A stretch of DNA of 64,000 bases, from contig NEEC01000014.1 in assembly GCA_002189035.1 (NCBI GenBank), positions 126,501 to 190,500 on the forward strand, given 5' to 3'. Position numbers and translations under genes: made by a program. This DNA comes from Utricularia gibba (Eukaryota; Streptophyta; Magnoliopsida; Lamiales; Lentibulariaceae). Within the stretch, counting starts at the first letter, position 1, and each line of letters opens with the position of its first letter. A model generated the notes under the pieces. The model was given only the letters and a program-made list of their open reading frames with translations. It was not told where the DNA came from and ran no database searches. Of this stretch, positions 23,998-36,785 are shown in pieces.

Positions 23998-26900
23998 ATG
24001 GCATCTGATGAAGGTATGAAGAAATTAGAGTACTTGTCGTTGGTTTCCAAGGTATGTACAGAACTAGAGTCACATGTAGGGTGGGGGGAGAAGGTGGTGG
24101 CGGAGTTTATTACAGAGTTGGGCCGGAATAGTGCGACGGTCGAGGAGTTTGATGCGAAGTTGAAAGAGAACGATGCGGATTTTCCAGACTATTTTGTGCA
24201 GACTCTTCATAGAATTATTCATGCGATTTTAGCTCCCAATCAGAACACCAAAGCGGATACAATTCAAAGGGAAGCGGGGAAATCTGATTTTTCAGCCTTG
24301 AAAATTCAGGATGGTAGAGAGAGGGTGAAGCAATTAGAGAAGGAAATTGCGGATGAAGTGAAGAGTCGGAAAGAGCTTGAGGAAGAAGAGGGGTATAAGA
24401 ATCAAGATAGGAGAAAAGAAAGAGGCAGAGAGAGGGAGAGGGAGAGGGAGAGGAGAGGAATGAATTTGGTGATAGGGATGATTACGATGACTCTAGAGAC
24501 AGGAGAAGGCACAATGGCAGGGATTCGGATAGGATAAGGAGCCGCCATAGGAGAGATCGATATGATGAAGAGAGGGATGAGGAGAAAAGTACTAGGAGGA
24601 GGGAGAGCGGTGAGCCTGAGTTGTATAAAGTTTATAAGGGGAGGATTTCAAGGGTGATGGATTCTGGTTGCTTTGTTCAGCTTGATGGTTTTCGAGGAAA
24701 AGAGGGTTTAGTGCATGTATCTCAGATTGCAACTCGCAGGATTGCAAATGCCAAGGATGTTGTCAAAAGAGACCAAGAGGTTCATGTTAAAGTTATCTCT
24801 GTTAGTGGAAATAAACTGAGTTTGTCAATGAGGGATGTGGATCAGAATAGTGGAAGGGATTTGTTGCCTTTACAGAGGAATGAGGATGTGGATGGGTTCA
24901 GAACTAATCCGTCAGAAGTGAGTGAATCAAATGGAGGTACAAGGACTAGGATTGGTCTCTCAGGAATCAGGATTACTGAAGCTGATGATCATGTACCTTC
25001 ACGTAGGCCACTGAAGAAAATGAGTTCACCTGAGAGGTGGGAGGCTAAGCAACTGATTGCTTCAGGTGTTTTGAGTGTTAAAGAGTTTCCCATGTTTGAT
25101 GATGAGGGAGATGGGGTGCTATATCAGGAAGAGGGTGCAGAAGAAGAGCTTGAGATTGAGTTGAATGAAGATGAACCTGCTTTTCTGCAGGGTCAGAGCC
25201 GTTTTTCCATAGACATGTCTCCTGTTAAGATATTCAAGAATCCTGAAGGTTCCTTGAGTCGTGCTGCAGCACTACAATCTGCTTTGATAAAGGAAAGAAG
25301 AGAAGTTAGGGAACAGCAGCAAAGGACTATGTTAGATTCTATCCCAAAAGATCTGAACAGACCTTGGGAAGATCCGATGCCAGAAACAGGTGAGCGGCAT
25401 CTAGCTCAGGAACTGAGAGGTGTTGGCTTGTCCGCATATGATATGCCTGAGTGGAAGAAGGATGCTTTTGGTAAAGCTTTAACTTTTGGACAAAGATCAA
25501 AGCTTTCCATTCAAGAACAAAGACAAAGTTTACCCATTTACAAGTTGAAGAAAGAACTGGTTCAAGCTGTCCATGACAATCAGGTCCTAGTTGTGATTGG
25601 TGAGACTGGGTCAGGAAAAACTACTCAGGTGACACAGTATCTGGCTGAGGCAGGGTACACTACAAGGGGTAAAATAGGGTGTACTCAGCCTCGTAGAGTT
25701 GCTGCAATGTCTGTGGCGAAAAGGGTTGCTGAAGAATTTGGTTGTCGGTTGGGTGAAGAGGTTGGATATGCAATTCGTTTTGAGGATTGTACTGGTCCTG
25801 AGACTGTAATTAAGTACATGACAGATGGCATGCTTCTTAGGGAGATTCTAATTGATGAAAACCTATCCCAATATTCAGTTATAATGCTTGATGAAGCTCA
25901 TGAGAGGACGATTCACACTGATGTTCTTTTTGGATTACTGAAGCAACTTGTGAAACGAAGACCAGACCTTCGTTTGATTGTGACATCTGCAACTCTTGAT
26001 GCTGAAAAATTTTCAGGATATTTCTTTAATTGTAACATATTTACAATTCCTGGAAGAACATTCCCAGTGGAAATACTCTACACGAAGCAGCCTGAAAGTG
26101 ATTACTTGGATGCTTCTCTGATTACTGTACTGCAGATTCACTTGACTGAACCTGAAGGTGATGTACTCCTGTTTTTGACTGGTCAGGAGGAAATTGATTA
26201 CGCTTGTCAGTGTCTCTATGAGCGAATGAAGGGTTTGGGTAAAAATGTTCCCGAGCTAATTATTTTACCTGTTTACAGTGCACTTCCTAGTGAAATGCAG
26301 TCTAGAATATTCGAACCTGCTCCTCCAGGGAAGAGAAAAGTTGTCGTTGCTACAAATATAGCAGAGGCTTCCTTAACCATAGATGGAATATACTATGTCA
26401 TTGATCCAGGATTTGCGAAGCAGAATGTGTATAACCCTAAGCAGGGGCTTGATTCTCTCGTAATTACTCCCATTTCTCAAGCTTCTGCCAAGCAACGGGC
26501 AGGGCGAGCTGGGCGTACTGGACCTGGGAAATGCTATCGTCTCTATACTGAGAGTGCGTTTCACAATGAGATGTCTCCTACATCAATTCCTGAAATTCAG
26601 AGGATCAACCTCGGGACGGTTACACTTACAATGAAAGCAATGGGCATCAACGACCTGTTGTCTTTTGATTTTATGGATCCTCCATCACCTCAGGCTCTAA
26701 TTTCAGCCATGGAACAGCTCTACAGTTTAGGAGCTTTGGATGAAGAAGGGCTTCTGACAAAGTTGGGCAGAAAAATGGCAGAATTCCCACTGGATCCCCC
26801 GCTATCGAAGATGCTTCTTGCGAGTGTTGATCTTGGTTGTAGTGATGAGATATTGACTATAATTGCAATGATTCAGACCGGAAATGTCTTCTACCGACCC

Positions 26901-27593
26901 CGGGAAAAGCAAGCTCAAGCTGATCAGAAAAGGGCCAAGTTTTTCCAACCAGAGGGTGACCACTTGACTCTCCTTGCTGTTTATGAGGCCTGGAAAGCCA
27001 AAAATTTCTCTGGCCCCTGGTGCTTTGAGAATTTCGTTCAATCACGATCATTGCGGAGAGCACAGGATGTGAGGAAACAACTCCTTTCGATCATGGACAA
27101 GTATGTCATCCGTTCATTCCTATTTTCCATTGCCTCCGTTTTTTTCACAGTTGGTATCATTTTCGAGGTACAATATTCTAACTGCCTCCCCATCAACAGG
27201 TACAAATTAGATGTTGTGAGTGCTGGAAAGAACTTCACGAAGATCAGAAAAGCCATAACAGCTGGTTTTTTCTTCCATGCGGCCCGGAAGGATCCTCAAG
27301 AAGGGTATAGAACGCTAGTGGAGAACCAGCCGGTGTACATTCATCCGAGCAGCGCCCTTTTCCAGCGGCAACCCGACTGGGTGATTTACCACGAACTTGT
27401 GATGACAACCAAAGAATACATGCGTGAGGTCACAGTGGTCGATCCAAACTGGCTCGTCGAATTGGCTCCCCGGTTCTTCAAGGTCGCCGATCCAACGAAG
27501 ATGAGCAAGCGCAAGAGGCAAGAGCGCATCGAGCCTCTGTATGACAGATACCACGAGCCCAACTCCTGGCGTTTGAGTAAAAGGCGTGCTTAA
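23998..27593 (+). CDS. DEAH5: Pre-mRNA-splicing ATP-dependent RNA helicase DEAH5 (PRP22/DHX8 type), frame break near 24.45 kb
   Basis: Spliceosomal DEAH-box helicase that releases spliced mRNA. The ATG at 23998 ([16 protein letters not shown]) was preferred over an upstream TTG. Order: helical N terminus, Arg/Asp/Glu-rich linker, S1 RNA-binding domain ([20 protein letters not shown], about 24620-24840), then the helicase core with GETGSGKTT (motif I), DEAH (motif II), SAT (motif III) and [12 protein letters not shown] (motif VI), HA2 and OB domains, ending SKRRA. Only one intron, 27101-27199, is seen; it is 99 bp, lacks stops and reads in frame. The first frame stops at 24537, yet conserved sequence resumes in the next frame within the GAGAGG-rich linker near 24430-24470. 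Adding one base and removing the intron gives 1165 residues, matching the about 1168 of Arabidopsis. Confidence 0.93.
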
Positions 27594-27858
27594 GTTCGTA
27601 TCCAGTTCAGGGTGTATGTATTCCCCAAATGTTGAATACAAAAGGCTTCCTGATCAACGCTAACTTCTTATTCTCATTACAGAAGACAATTCGAGATAGC
27701 GCAAATGACCAAGTTCCAACCGGCATAGTTTGCGCATGCGAATGCCGGACATGTAAATAGCAGAGGCTACGAGTAGTACAACACAGGGAATGCAAATGAC
27801 ACCATGGGTTCCATTTGCCAGAGCCCGAAGGTGACGAGAGACTAATCCATGCCATGGT

Positions 27859-30800
27859 TTATAAATCTTTCCGCTTATAGAGGTCGATGCTACCAATCTG
27901 AAACCGAGAATTTGATTTTGCATCTTGGACAGCTAGAAACCGGAACCTGCAATGCAATGCAGACAGCAACCCAACATGATGCATTGCTAGGGAATGAGTC
28001 CTGTGATGACAACGTAACTTTAACCTGAAGGCATTTGCTGGGAATGTTTGTCGTTTGATCTCAAACAATTTTCGCTCGAATCTGTTTTTGAATCTCTTTG
28101 AAGTTTGCTCATCAACTATCTTCCACGTAGACCCACCGTCTTCACTTCCCTCAAATATCCTGCAAGAAGAATTTCACTGGCTAAACTACTCCGTGGAAGT
28201 TATCTGATACGCACGGAGACAGATAAGTGATGGGGACATTGCATTAGTAGAGCTACCTACAGATAATGTCTAGGTGTTGGTCATAAAGAACATATCTGCA
28301 ACAAGTTCACTATTTCAAGATTGAATTTTGGTATAATAATGCCTGACAAAGAATAGCAATTACCAGTCCATGGGATCTCTCTCAGGGGCATCATTTGCTG
28401 ACATAAATTCATAAGCAACTACTTCTACCCGATCATTAGGCACTTTGTAGATGATCCAACAGCCTGAACAAAAATGTAAGCATGGTCTACATAGTGATCA
28501 CAGTGAATTCAAGATTCTATAACTGAATCCTTTGGTAAGGTAAAAATGCTTAACATACCCTTTGCTCCAGTTGGCTCTTCCCACTTTGACATACGAGTTC
28601 CATCAAATGCAGATGTTGCCTGATTATTGCCCATAAAAACAACAGTTTCAATACCAAAAAAAATGTCTCTGCACATGAAACTTATAGGCAACCTGTGTTG
28701 AAGAAGAAGGGTTCACAAGATACGTACTACTCCAAAGGGGAGCTCCTCGCCACTAGCTTGCACAAAACCTGAAGAAATTCGGTTGATCTTCAGGATTGGC
28801 AGGGACAGTGAATCTTTGTTCAACCTTTGGCTAGAATTTATATCATGCATCAAAACATCCAATACATTAAACACAACGGGAAGGGCCAATGAAGTCTTGA
28901 CAGGATCTGATGCAATACATATATCAACAACCCCATCAATATGCAACTCCATCTTTAAGGATAAGGCATCAAACAATTGTCCAAATGAGGGTAGCATCTT
29001 TCGGAACAGCACCCCACTGGTAACTGCACTTACTGTAGTTTTCCTAGTTTTGAAAGGGGAATTCTTCAGGGCAATCAGCACATTTTTCATAGTCCCCATG
29101 ACTTCTAGTGCTTCAGTTTTTTTAAAACCATGCTCCACAAATTCATTAACTACAGGAAAAAATGCATTGTATATATTTGTCACATGCTCATCCACACATT
29201 TCCGGACTGGACAGGATGAAGAACTTAAAGAACAGCGGTCATCAGAACCAAATTCTAATCGGGATAAACGCCACTGCTTATCACCACTTTGCCTTCCAGG
29301 AAGTGAGACAGAAGGATCATCCTTAGAAGACAGACATCTTTCAAGCTCTAGAGCTTCTTTTCTGTCACGCTCCTCAAGCCCCAAAAGCATAGCAGGAGTA
29401 AAGCTTTTACGAATATCTTTTGTCATATCAGAGACTACAGTTGCCATTGTAATCTCACTAGTTAAATGGCGTCTTGACAGGACCTGCAATAAATTTTACA
29501 AAATAAGCGCCCTATTTTAACTTGCACTGAAGAGAAATATCAGGCTCCAATAAAAATTAAAATACCTCATTCCACTTTCGTGTGTATCTTTTAGTGACAT
29601 CATATACCCCATCTTTAGAGAATGCAATTATATAGTTCAAATTCTTCTTCCATCTACGAGTTCGCGGTTCAATATTTAATCCCACATCTCAAATAAACAT
29701 GCTTTGATTGATTAGGTGAGCTTGAACTTACCCTGCCTCATAAAGCAGTGGGTTGCCATATATTCCTTCACAAGGATCAAGATGAATCCATCTGTAATTT
29801 TTTGTTAACCGCACACAATTTTGGTGATTGGATTATCAATGCAGACTAAAAATACGTGACTAGAGGAAACACTGGGTCCAAACATGACCAGTTAAACCCT
29901 ACCTTTCCAGATAATTTGAAAAACATTCGGTCCAAACATGATCAGTGAAATCCAAGACCTACGGAATAAATAAAAATACTAGAGTAGGTAATCATTTCAT
30001 GATAGGAAATATTTCAAAATATTCAGTTCAATAAGCAAAGAGAGAGTCCATACCAATCGCGATTCATAACCAAAAGCTCTACAATATAGAGTGAAACAAT
30101 TAGCCCACTCACCACACCGTCCTTCTCTTGTTTCTAGAAGCTGAGTAGAGAAAGAAACATTTAAGTGACTGAACATTCTAAAAGTTCCTGCCTCAGGATA
30201 TAACTTACCTTCAGGGGATCATTGTACCTTGGAAAGCGGGTTATAGACATGCATGATGGGCAGCTGTACAAGTTGGAAGAAGGTGAGAAAAAGCTATAAA
30301 TATAAAAAAGTGTCACAAAATGGAGACACCATCATACCAATAAAGTTCCACTCGTGAAGCTCCATAGTGTGATTCTAAAGGTTCAGGAATTCCCATGCCC
30401 TGATTGATAGTATTATTATTGCAAATTCGACAGGATGGAGAATTTACCCACCTACACATGGAAAAAGGTCCACATAACTCCTGTTTTCAACATTTCAGCA
30501 TGAAAAACCAATGAATACTTAGAATGAAAAGCCGAAAAATATAGACAAAAAAGTAGCACAGATAAAATGGATGCATTCAGACCTGAATGTCCGCTTAAAC
30601 CAGAAGAGAAGCTGTAATAGGAATGCATGATCGAGCTCATCTTTTGATGGGTTTAGATTTCCATCCTAACAAAACATGAAATGTTGAAATAAAACTAGCA
30701 AGATAACCATCCAATATCAGGAGACACTGGAATGATTTTCTATTCCATAAATGTCCCCGCCTGGGTATTTTTTGTAAGAGACTGGAAAAAAAAGTTGAAA

Positions 30801-31900
30801 ACGAACGATATATAATTGTCATGGTATCTAAGGTGAAAAATACGGGTGGTGATCTGAACACATGAAACCTATGAAATCGACAGTGTTCATGCTAAGGCAG
30901 GGACCAAGATGTCCTTTTTTATGAAAAGAACTATACTCTAGCCAAGGCAACCATAGCTTTTTCCTCAATTTTATCCACTGGCAACGTTTTCCGAGCCTCC
31001 TCTTGTCGATGTGGATCCTCATACTGTTCCATGATAAGGGAAGAGAATGTTAGCCTTTTACTAGAACTCCCACACCACCCAAACCAAACATGATTCTAAA
31101 GACCAAGCCTCTTGTCTCAGTATTCAATGAACGAAGGAATATCAAGAATAAGTAGAAAAATAGAGAAAATAGTACCATAAACACTCGACTGACATATTCT
31201 TGAATCCTAGGTACAACTTTCAGCTGTGCATCTTCTTCTTCCTAATTCAGGTAAGAGAGGGAGACAAATCCATTTACAGTAGAATTTGAGAAGTACAAAA
31301 TGACGCAAACACAAAGGATCAACCGGACTCACATCAACAACTAATGCGAACCATCAAGGGAGACATTTGATACTTGAAATTAATAACATCATGAAGTGAG
31401 ACAAAACCTGCAGTAATCGAGCTAGTTCTTCGTCAGATGTTAAGTTAGTAGCAGAATCGATCAGTTCTGTAGCTTCCTTGTTCTCGTCAATTGATATGAG
31501 CCGAAACTTGCTTGTTACACTTTCTAAATCTGAATCATATAGTACATCACAATCGTCTTTATCTCGCAGAATCTAGAGTAAAAAATCAATTAGCCAAATT
31601 CAGATAATATTCAGTTCCATTACGAAGTCAAACATACAAAAAACAGCTCAGAAAACGTAAATTTTTCCCATGTAACATCATGATACCTTTTGCCGGTCAG
31701 GAGGGATTGAAGTCAACGAGAAAAGCTGGAATTTGAGAACCTAGAACGCGATTGAACCATGGGAAACAAAGAAAGTCTTTGAGATCTATGAGTTTAGAGG
31801 CAAAAGAGGACCCAGAAACAACCTCTAAGCCATCATCAGTATCGTAATCGAGTTCCAGCGACGAGGAACCGTGCTCAACGACCAATTTCCGAACCACCAT
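27859..31900 (-). CDS. PNG1: Peptide-N4-(N-acetyl-beta-glucosaminyl)asparagine amidase (peptide N-glycanase PNG1)
   Basis: Cytosolic enzyme that removes N-glycans from misfolded glycoproteins after export from the ER. The start ATG at 31900 gives [11 protein letters not shown] and the plant N-terminal motif [11 protein letters not shown]. The transglutaminase-like core lies near 29700-30450 and keeps the Cys-His-Asp triad: Cys in [10 protein letters not shown], His in FTDHVWTE and Asp in IHLDPCEG. Zinc-binding cysteine pairs are visible in [10 protein letters not shown] and YCCPSCMS. A long exon, about 28730-29485, follows, and the last exon ends [12 protein letters not shown] with stop at 27859. 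Every exon I could trace joins in frame. It lies tail-to-tail with DEAH5, only 265 bp apart. Confidence 0.94.
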
Positions 31901-32243
31901 TGCCGTGTAACGGTAACCGCTAGTCTGCCATTTCCGTCCGATCACACATTGATATACGGAGAGAGACTGCTGCGTCTTGGGCCGAGTGGCGGCCCAACCT
32001 TTTCCCGTATCGCACTGTAATTATTTTCAATGATTTTTTTAAACTTGCTTCAATTGGCGGAAGGTTCTTGTGGGAAAAGAGAGAACCTTCCTGCGTGGGA
32101 AGCTGATTTCCATGTCCCCATTCCTTAAGTCAGCGGAAAGGAGATTTTACACGCAGCCAATTGAAAATTTGGGCTGCGTTTCTCTCCGGCATTCTCAGTC
32201 ACATTATATACCTGAAGGACTGTGCCCATTGCTTGTAACAGGG
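31901..32243. promoter_or_regulatory. Divergent promoter between PNG1 and the EGF-like gene
   Basis: The two start codons are 343 bp apart and point away from each other. The region has GGCCCA/TGGGCC-type elements near 31978-31998 on the PNG1 side. No TATA box is clear. Confidence 0.55.
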
Positions 32244-33487
32244 ATGGCTGATTTCAGTTTATTTGCACCAGTTTTGATGCTCTTTGTGGCCGTCGCGTGG
32301 GCAGATAACGGGAACGATGTGTTGTCGTCACCCAGGCTCTCTCCCTTCTTAGGTACTTCCTTACTGCATCTGAAAACTTCTGGCGCTTAACAACCAACGC
32401 TCTTTGTCGCCTTCAGACAGACTCTGCGACCAGGTAGAGTGCGGAAGGGGAGCTGCGATCCATCACCAGGCCGCCCATTTAGCTTCCGCTGCAACTGCGA
32501 TGCCGGATGGAGGCGAACGGGTCTTGACGATGAGCAGGATATCGAGTTCCTTCCATGCATCGTTCCCAACTGTAAGACTCGCACTGTGTATGCTAATTCT
32601 ATAATATTTTCTTGGCAATCGGCTACCTTCTCGTGAATCCATTCTCACCTTTCGCTTTCGAGGAATAAGAAACAAACACTGCACGAACATAATGTTTTGA
32701 TTCCAAAACTCAGAAGTGGAAAAAGGTTGTACCTCTTGACATACTGCTATTACCAGGCTCGGTGGACTACTCTTGCATGCCGGCAGCCGCTCCGATTGTG
32801 CAACCTCCACCGCCAGCTCCACCTGTTTCATCCATGTTTGATCGTAAGTTAACCCCCTCATTCTCCTAGTTGTATACAAGTCATTCAGCTCTGGTTGCGA
32901 GACAAGCGGATCCTTAGCCTCTGTACCAGAGCTGGACTTTTCTTTCACCTGCTCAGGATCATGAATCTCATACAACTCGAGTAAATGTGTGTTTAGCTTG
33001 CTATTGGGTCAACTGCGGGGAAGGGGTCTGTATAAAGAATGGAACATACTCACATATATGCCGGTGCAATCCAAGCTACTCCAATCTCTTCAACATCTCT
33101 ACATTTCCCTGCTACAGTGACTGTAAGCCTATAAATTAATTCATTTAAAAGAACGAAAACAGCAATGCTAAGTACAAAACTATTTACTTGTTAACCTCAA
33201 GGAAAGATGATTTGTTTCCCAGGTTCAGTCCGTTCGGAATCATGCCAAAGGATTGGTGTACGGGTGGCTACCTCTTCCACAGATACTCGCAGTGATAGCA
33301 GTCAAGGTTTAAATTCAAATTTAAAACACAATTGACAATGAACAACCAAACAGCAACTTGATTTTTTGCAGGTTCAAGGCGTTCTTCATGGATGCCATTG
33401 CTGCTCATTTCTGCTGCTATCGTATGTATCAGTGAACACTCAAGTCCTCAATATCATCTTGCTTCTACAGCTAAATACACAGAATGA
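32244..33487 (+). CDS. Secreted Cys-rich EGF-like domain protein with C-terminal hydrophobic segment (frame break in exon 2)
   Basis: Exons 32244-32352, 32417-32571, 32757-32843, 32997-33122, 33223-33306 and 33372-33487. The protein opens with a signal peptide (MADFSLFAPVLMLFVAVAWA). Two Cys-rich modules follow: the first contains GSCDPSP and FRCNCDAGWRRTGLDDEQD, the second CYWVNCGEGVCIKNGTYSH and CRCNPSYSNL. Between them is the Pro-rich linker VQPPPPAPPVSS. It ends with a hydrophobic stretch (WMPLLLISAAIVCI) that could anchor it or guide GPI attachment. Similar unnamed plant proteins exist; no function is established. Exon lengths sum to 677, one short of a multiple of three. In exon 2 the frame changes at GGGG 32447-32450 between VECGR and SCDPSP, so one G seems missing. 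Confidence 0.85.
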
Positions 33488-33760
33488 TCCTCCAGCTCCT
33501 CGATTGTGCAATAGTAAAAGCATTCATATTGGTTGTTGTATGTGAATATTACATAATGGAAACAAATAAAGTATATCACTTAAGGTTTGGACACCAGAGG
33601 ATCTTGATCATTACCAACCAAGCATGAATCAACAAATGTATGGTGAAAAAAATCCAAGGAAATTTGAAGTCCGCAAGCCCTATCAGCCATCCAAATTGAC
33701 TAATGCAGAATGGGATGTGTTGAAATGATCAATGTTACTCAATCCATTATGTAAAAACTA

Positions 33761-36081
33761 CTATTTCTTCAAGAACATGTATACGCCAGACACAATCGCA
33801 GCACCTGCAACAGCAACTCCTATGGTAGTGAGTACCTTGCCAACCACAACCTTACTATTTTTTGATGGTAAGACGAGGAGTTCCTGAACCTACAGATAGT
33901 TGCATGTCATCATAAATGTCAAGACACAATATTCTACAATGGAGGGGAAAATGCATCTTGGAGTAAATGGAATCTGGATGTGTTCAATACAATGGCATTA
34001 AGAGATTAGAAATATGCTTTTAACCATGAAACAAGACACATATTTAGCTTAAAGCCCACCATCCTAGATGTATCTGAATGATAGGACTTCAATTGATGAA
34101 GAAAAAAAAAATCATTACCACTACAGGTTGCTTCCAATTTTTCTGGATTCCTGGAAGGTGGCCTTTTCCAACAACTGCAACCACTGAATTATGCTGACAT
34201 GCGACTCTCAAAAGATTGGCAGACATGTATCTGAATAAATCGGAGGCCATTGATGATTACTGACAAACTAACGAACAAGACTATTCATGATTCTTGAGAA
34301 GATCAGCTTCAACAATCAAATATGGCAGCTACAGATAACAGCATTAACAATACACTACATTCATTCACATTATTCAGAAATTGAAAGCGAAATTAGCTGC
34401 TGATAAGTAAATTTAGTAGCCAAATGCAGAGTGCAGGTGTAGTGATTTACAAACGAACTCTTATTTTTTTATTTCATTTTCATTCATCTCCCGTTCTAGT
34501 GAGGCTCAAAAGGATAAGTTACTCACTGATCCCGCTCATGCACGATTGTGTCCATCAAAGTTGGAAACTGCTTGCTCATCTCCTGAATTGTTAGGGTGAG
34601 GATGTCAACATCATCCATCTCCTTGAGCTGCACATAGATACCAAACACAGTGAATCAGCAGCGAGATGTTTCTGTTCTAAATGGCAAGAAAGAAGCCATA
34701 CCATTCTATTCAGATCATCAGGATTTGGCAAGAATAGAGCTTGAAATAGCAAGGAATATAACAACTTAGTCTTATGCCATGCAGACATTTTTGCCCATGT
34801 CCTCCGTAATGTTATCTGCAGTGAGAATAATGACTCAAGATCAAGGGAACAGCAACTATACAGGTAGTATTTGAAGTAAAACTGGACAAAATGGACATTA
34901 TTATGCCTCCAAAAATAGCCCCTACTTGGACAGGTCTGTCACCAAGTATGACTTTGCCACCATATTTCTTTGCTTCTTCATATGCAACACGAAACTCAGC
35001 TCCAGGAAACACTTCCAATTTACTAGCAACCTAGATAGAAAAATTCATAAATAGTCAATGAGTTCAAAAATGAAATTCCAAACACAGTAAAAAGATGCAA
35101 TGAAAAAAATAATCTTGAAAATATCCTTACAACTAAGCAAACCCAAAAAATAAAGTAACCATACCCTTGAAAGAAACCATGTGTAAAGTATTCCAAATGG
35201 ATTATGATTTTTCTTCCACATTTCCAGCATTTCTTGAACGGTGGGTACCTGTATGAAGTGTAGCTTTGCACTCAAAAAGAATAATGCGCACTCTAAACGG
35301 CATGGCTCAGCTTCACAAGGGATGGACATGTATTTTCATGATTAAAAAAAATTGTCCACAGTTTCGAAGTACTCGTAACGAATGTCAGACCTTCAAACTT
35401 TGAGGCTTTAGAACAGCAGCTCGACTAGCGCACAGCTCCAAGAACACAACCTGTAGCCAGTCAAGAAGTCATTCACATTAACATACAATAAAAAACCAGC
35501 CCCGAAAGCAAAATTACCTGTGGCTTCAAGAAATCGATCACAGATTGAACCTCTTGGCAGGACTCCTGCAAAGTTACTCGCACGGATAACGATTCTTTTC
35601 TTAAAACAAGTTCCAATAAAGCAACAGAATCGTGAATTACCGAGGAAACATGCGCTGTTCCGACCAAATAAACTTCACATAAGCCCCCATCCGCGGCCGA
35701 GTCACAAGTGAGTCTAACTACGCTCCTTGCTAGCTGTTCAGGAAGAACCTTTCGATCGCTAAAACAAGCATCCTCTTCACGCCCAACGGCATCATCTTCG
35801 TAAGCTTCATCGCAACCTAGTGCCACATTTTCACTCAATCCTTCGGGAATCTCAACCTTGTTGTCAACGTGCACGAAATTATCTCTACCCGTTGTTGCGG
35901 AAGGAGATAACGGTTCCATCACGCGCCTAAGAGAGTGGTATCGCCAGAAACTACCAGATCTGCTGGTGAAGTCCACTCGGAGAATCCGCCTACCGGCGCC
36001 AGCGAACGGAATTGCTGACGTGTACGCAGCGCAGAGATGATGCGTCGTACGATTCAGCCGGTTCATGGGTGGGCCTTTCAT
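33761..36081 (-). CDS. TraB family protein
   Basis: TraB-domain proteins are membrane-associated relatives of bacterial pheromone-shutdown and TIKI proteins; plant members have been linked to mitochondria and other organelles. The start is at 36081 (MKGPPMNRL) or the second ATG at 36066. The N terminus is Arg/Ser-rich and could be an organelle presequence. The TraB core starts with EVYLVGTAHVSS, the histidine-containing signature, and continues through VVFLELCASRAAVL, GGKVILGDRPVQ, LPNPDDLNRM and VVGKGHLPGI. A C-terminal hydrophobic segment (VLTTIGVAVAGAAIVSGVYM) ending FLKK predicts tail anchoring. About nine exons join in frame. Catalytic activity in plants is not known to me. Confidence 0.9.
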
Positions 36082-36393
36082 CCTTGGGCTTCAACCTTAA
36101 ATTTCCAATTATTTTTTATTTTTTTTTTTTTTTACTATTGCGTTATCCCACAAAATTGATTTGGGTTGATTATTAAACAGTGAATGATTCAACGGTAAAC
36201 TAATTATCATCAGTCACTTGAGTTTCCTCGTAACGCTTGTCGGTTTCCCGGGCCCTTTCATCTGCCGGCGGCGGTTTCCGGCGTTTCTCTCCCCTGTCCC
36301 ATCTTCATGATGAATGATATTCAGTGCCATGCTTTCTCCACTATATATATGTCTCTGTTTTCCCCTTCAATTCATACGGAATCATACTAACCC
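36082..36393. promoter_or_regulatory. Divergent promoter between the TraB gene and EC1, with EC1 TATA box
   Basis: 312 bp. A TATATATAT element at 36342-36350 lies 44 bp before the EC1 ATG, implying a very short leader. A run of T and A around 36110-36135 marks the TraB side. Confidence 0.6.
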
Positions 36394-36785
36394 ATGGCGT
36401 CCAAGAGTAAGCTCCTCGCAATCGTGCTTCTTACTTTCATCTGGGCATCTGCCGACGCGTCGCGAAATCTGGCATCCGTTTCGACTCTCCAATCCGAATG
36501 CGGCTCAACGAGGACGGCCCATCATCCTGCTGGGACGCGCTTTTCGAGCTCAAATCATGCAGCGGAGAAGTCGTACTGTTCTTTCTCAACGGCGAGACGA
36601 CTCTCGGTGACAGCTGCTGCAACGCGATCCGAATAATTGAACGGCAGTGTTGGCCATCAATGATGAGTTCTCTTGGAATCACGCCGGAGGAGGGTGATGT
36701 TCTACGTGGATACTGCGACGCCGCGGAAGCCGCAAGATCGGCTCCGCCGCCGTCCCACCGATGCTTCCCACGCTTGCTTAACTGA
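36394..36785 (+). CDS. EC1: Egg cell-secreted protein EC1-like (prolamin-like), frame broken between signal peptide and domain
   Basis: EC1 proteins are small Cys-rich peptides released by the egg cell at fertilisation that activate sperm. The ATG at 36394 opens a signal peptide (MASKSKLLAIVLLTFIW, cleavage near ADA-SR). The mature prolamin-like domain is unmistakable: SCWDALFELKSCSGEVVLFF, LNGETTLGDSCCNAIRII, ERQCWPSMMSSLGI and VLRGYCDA, with six cysteines in the EC1 pattern. The two parts lie in different frames. The signal-peptide frame runs to a stop at 36636, while the domain frame is open from before 36498 to 36785. The gene family is intronless and no intron fits. One missing base between about 36460 and 36505 would explain it. 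A true pseudogene is possible but less likely, because the domain is intact. Confidence 0.88.

Noticed and set aside
28783-29520. 245-codon plus-strand open frame
   Set aside because: Antisense shadow of the long PNG1 exon, which has clear family identity on the minus strand.
32404-32604. Open frame in exon 2 of the EGF-like gene that keeps the incoming phase
   Set aside because: It destroys the cysteine pattern after the GGGG run; the neighbouring frame keeps all cysteines.
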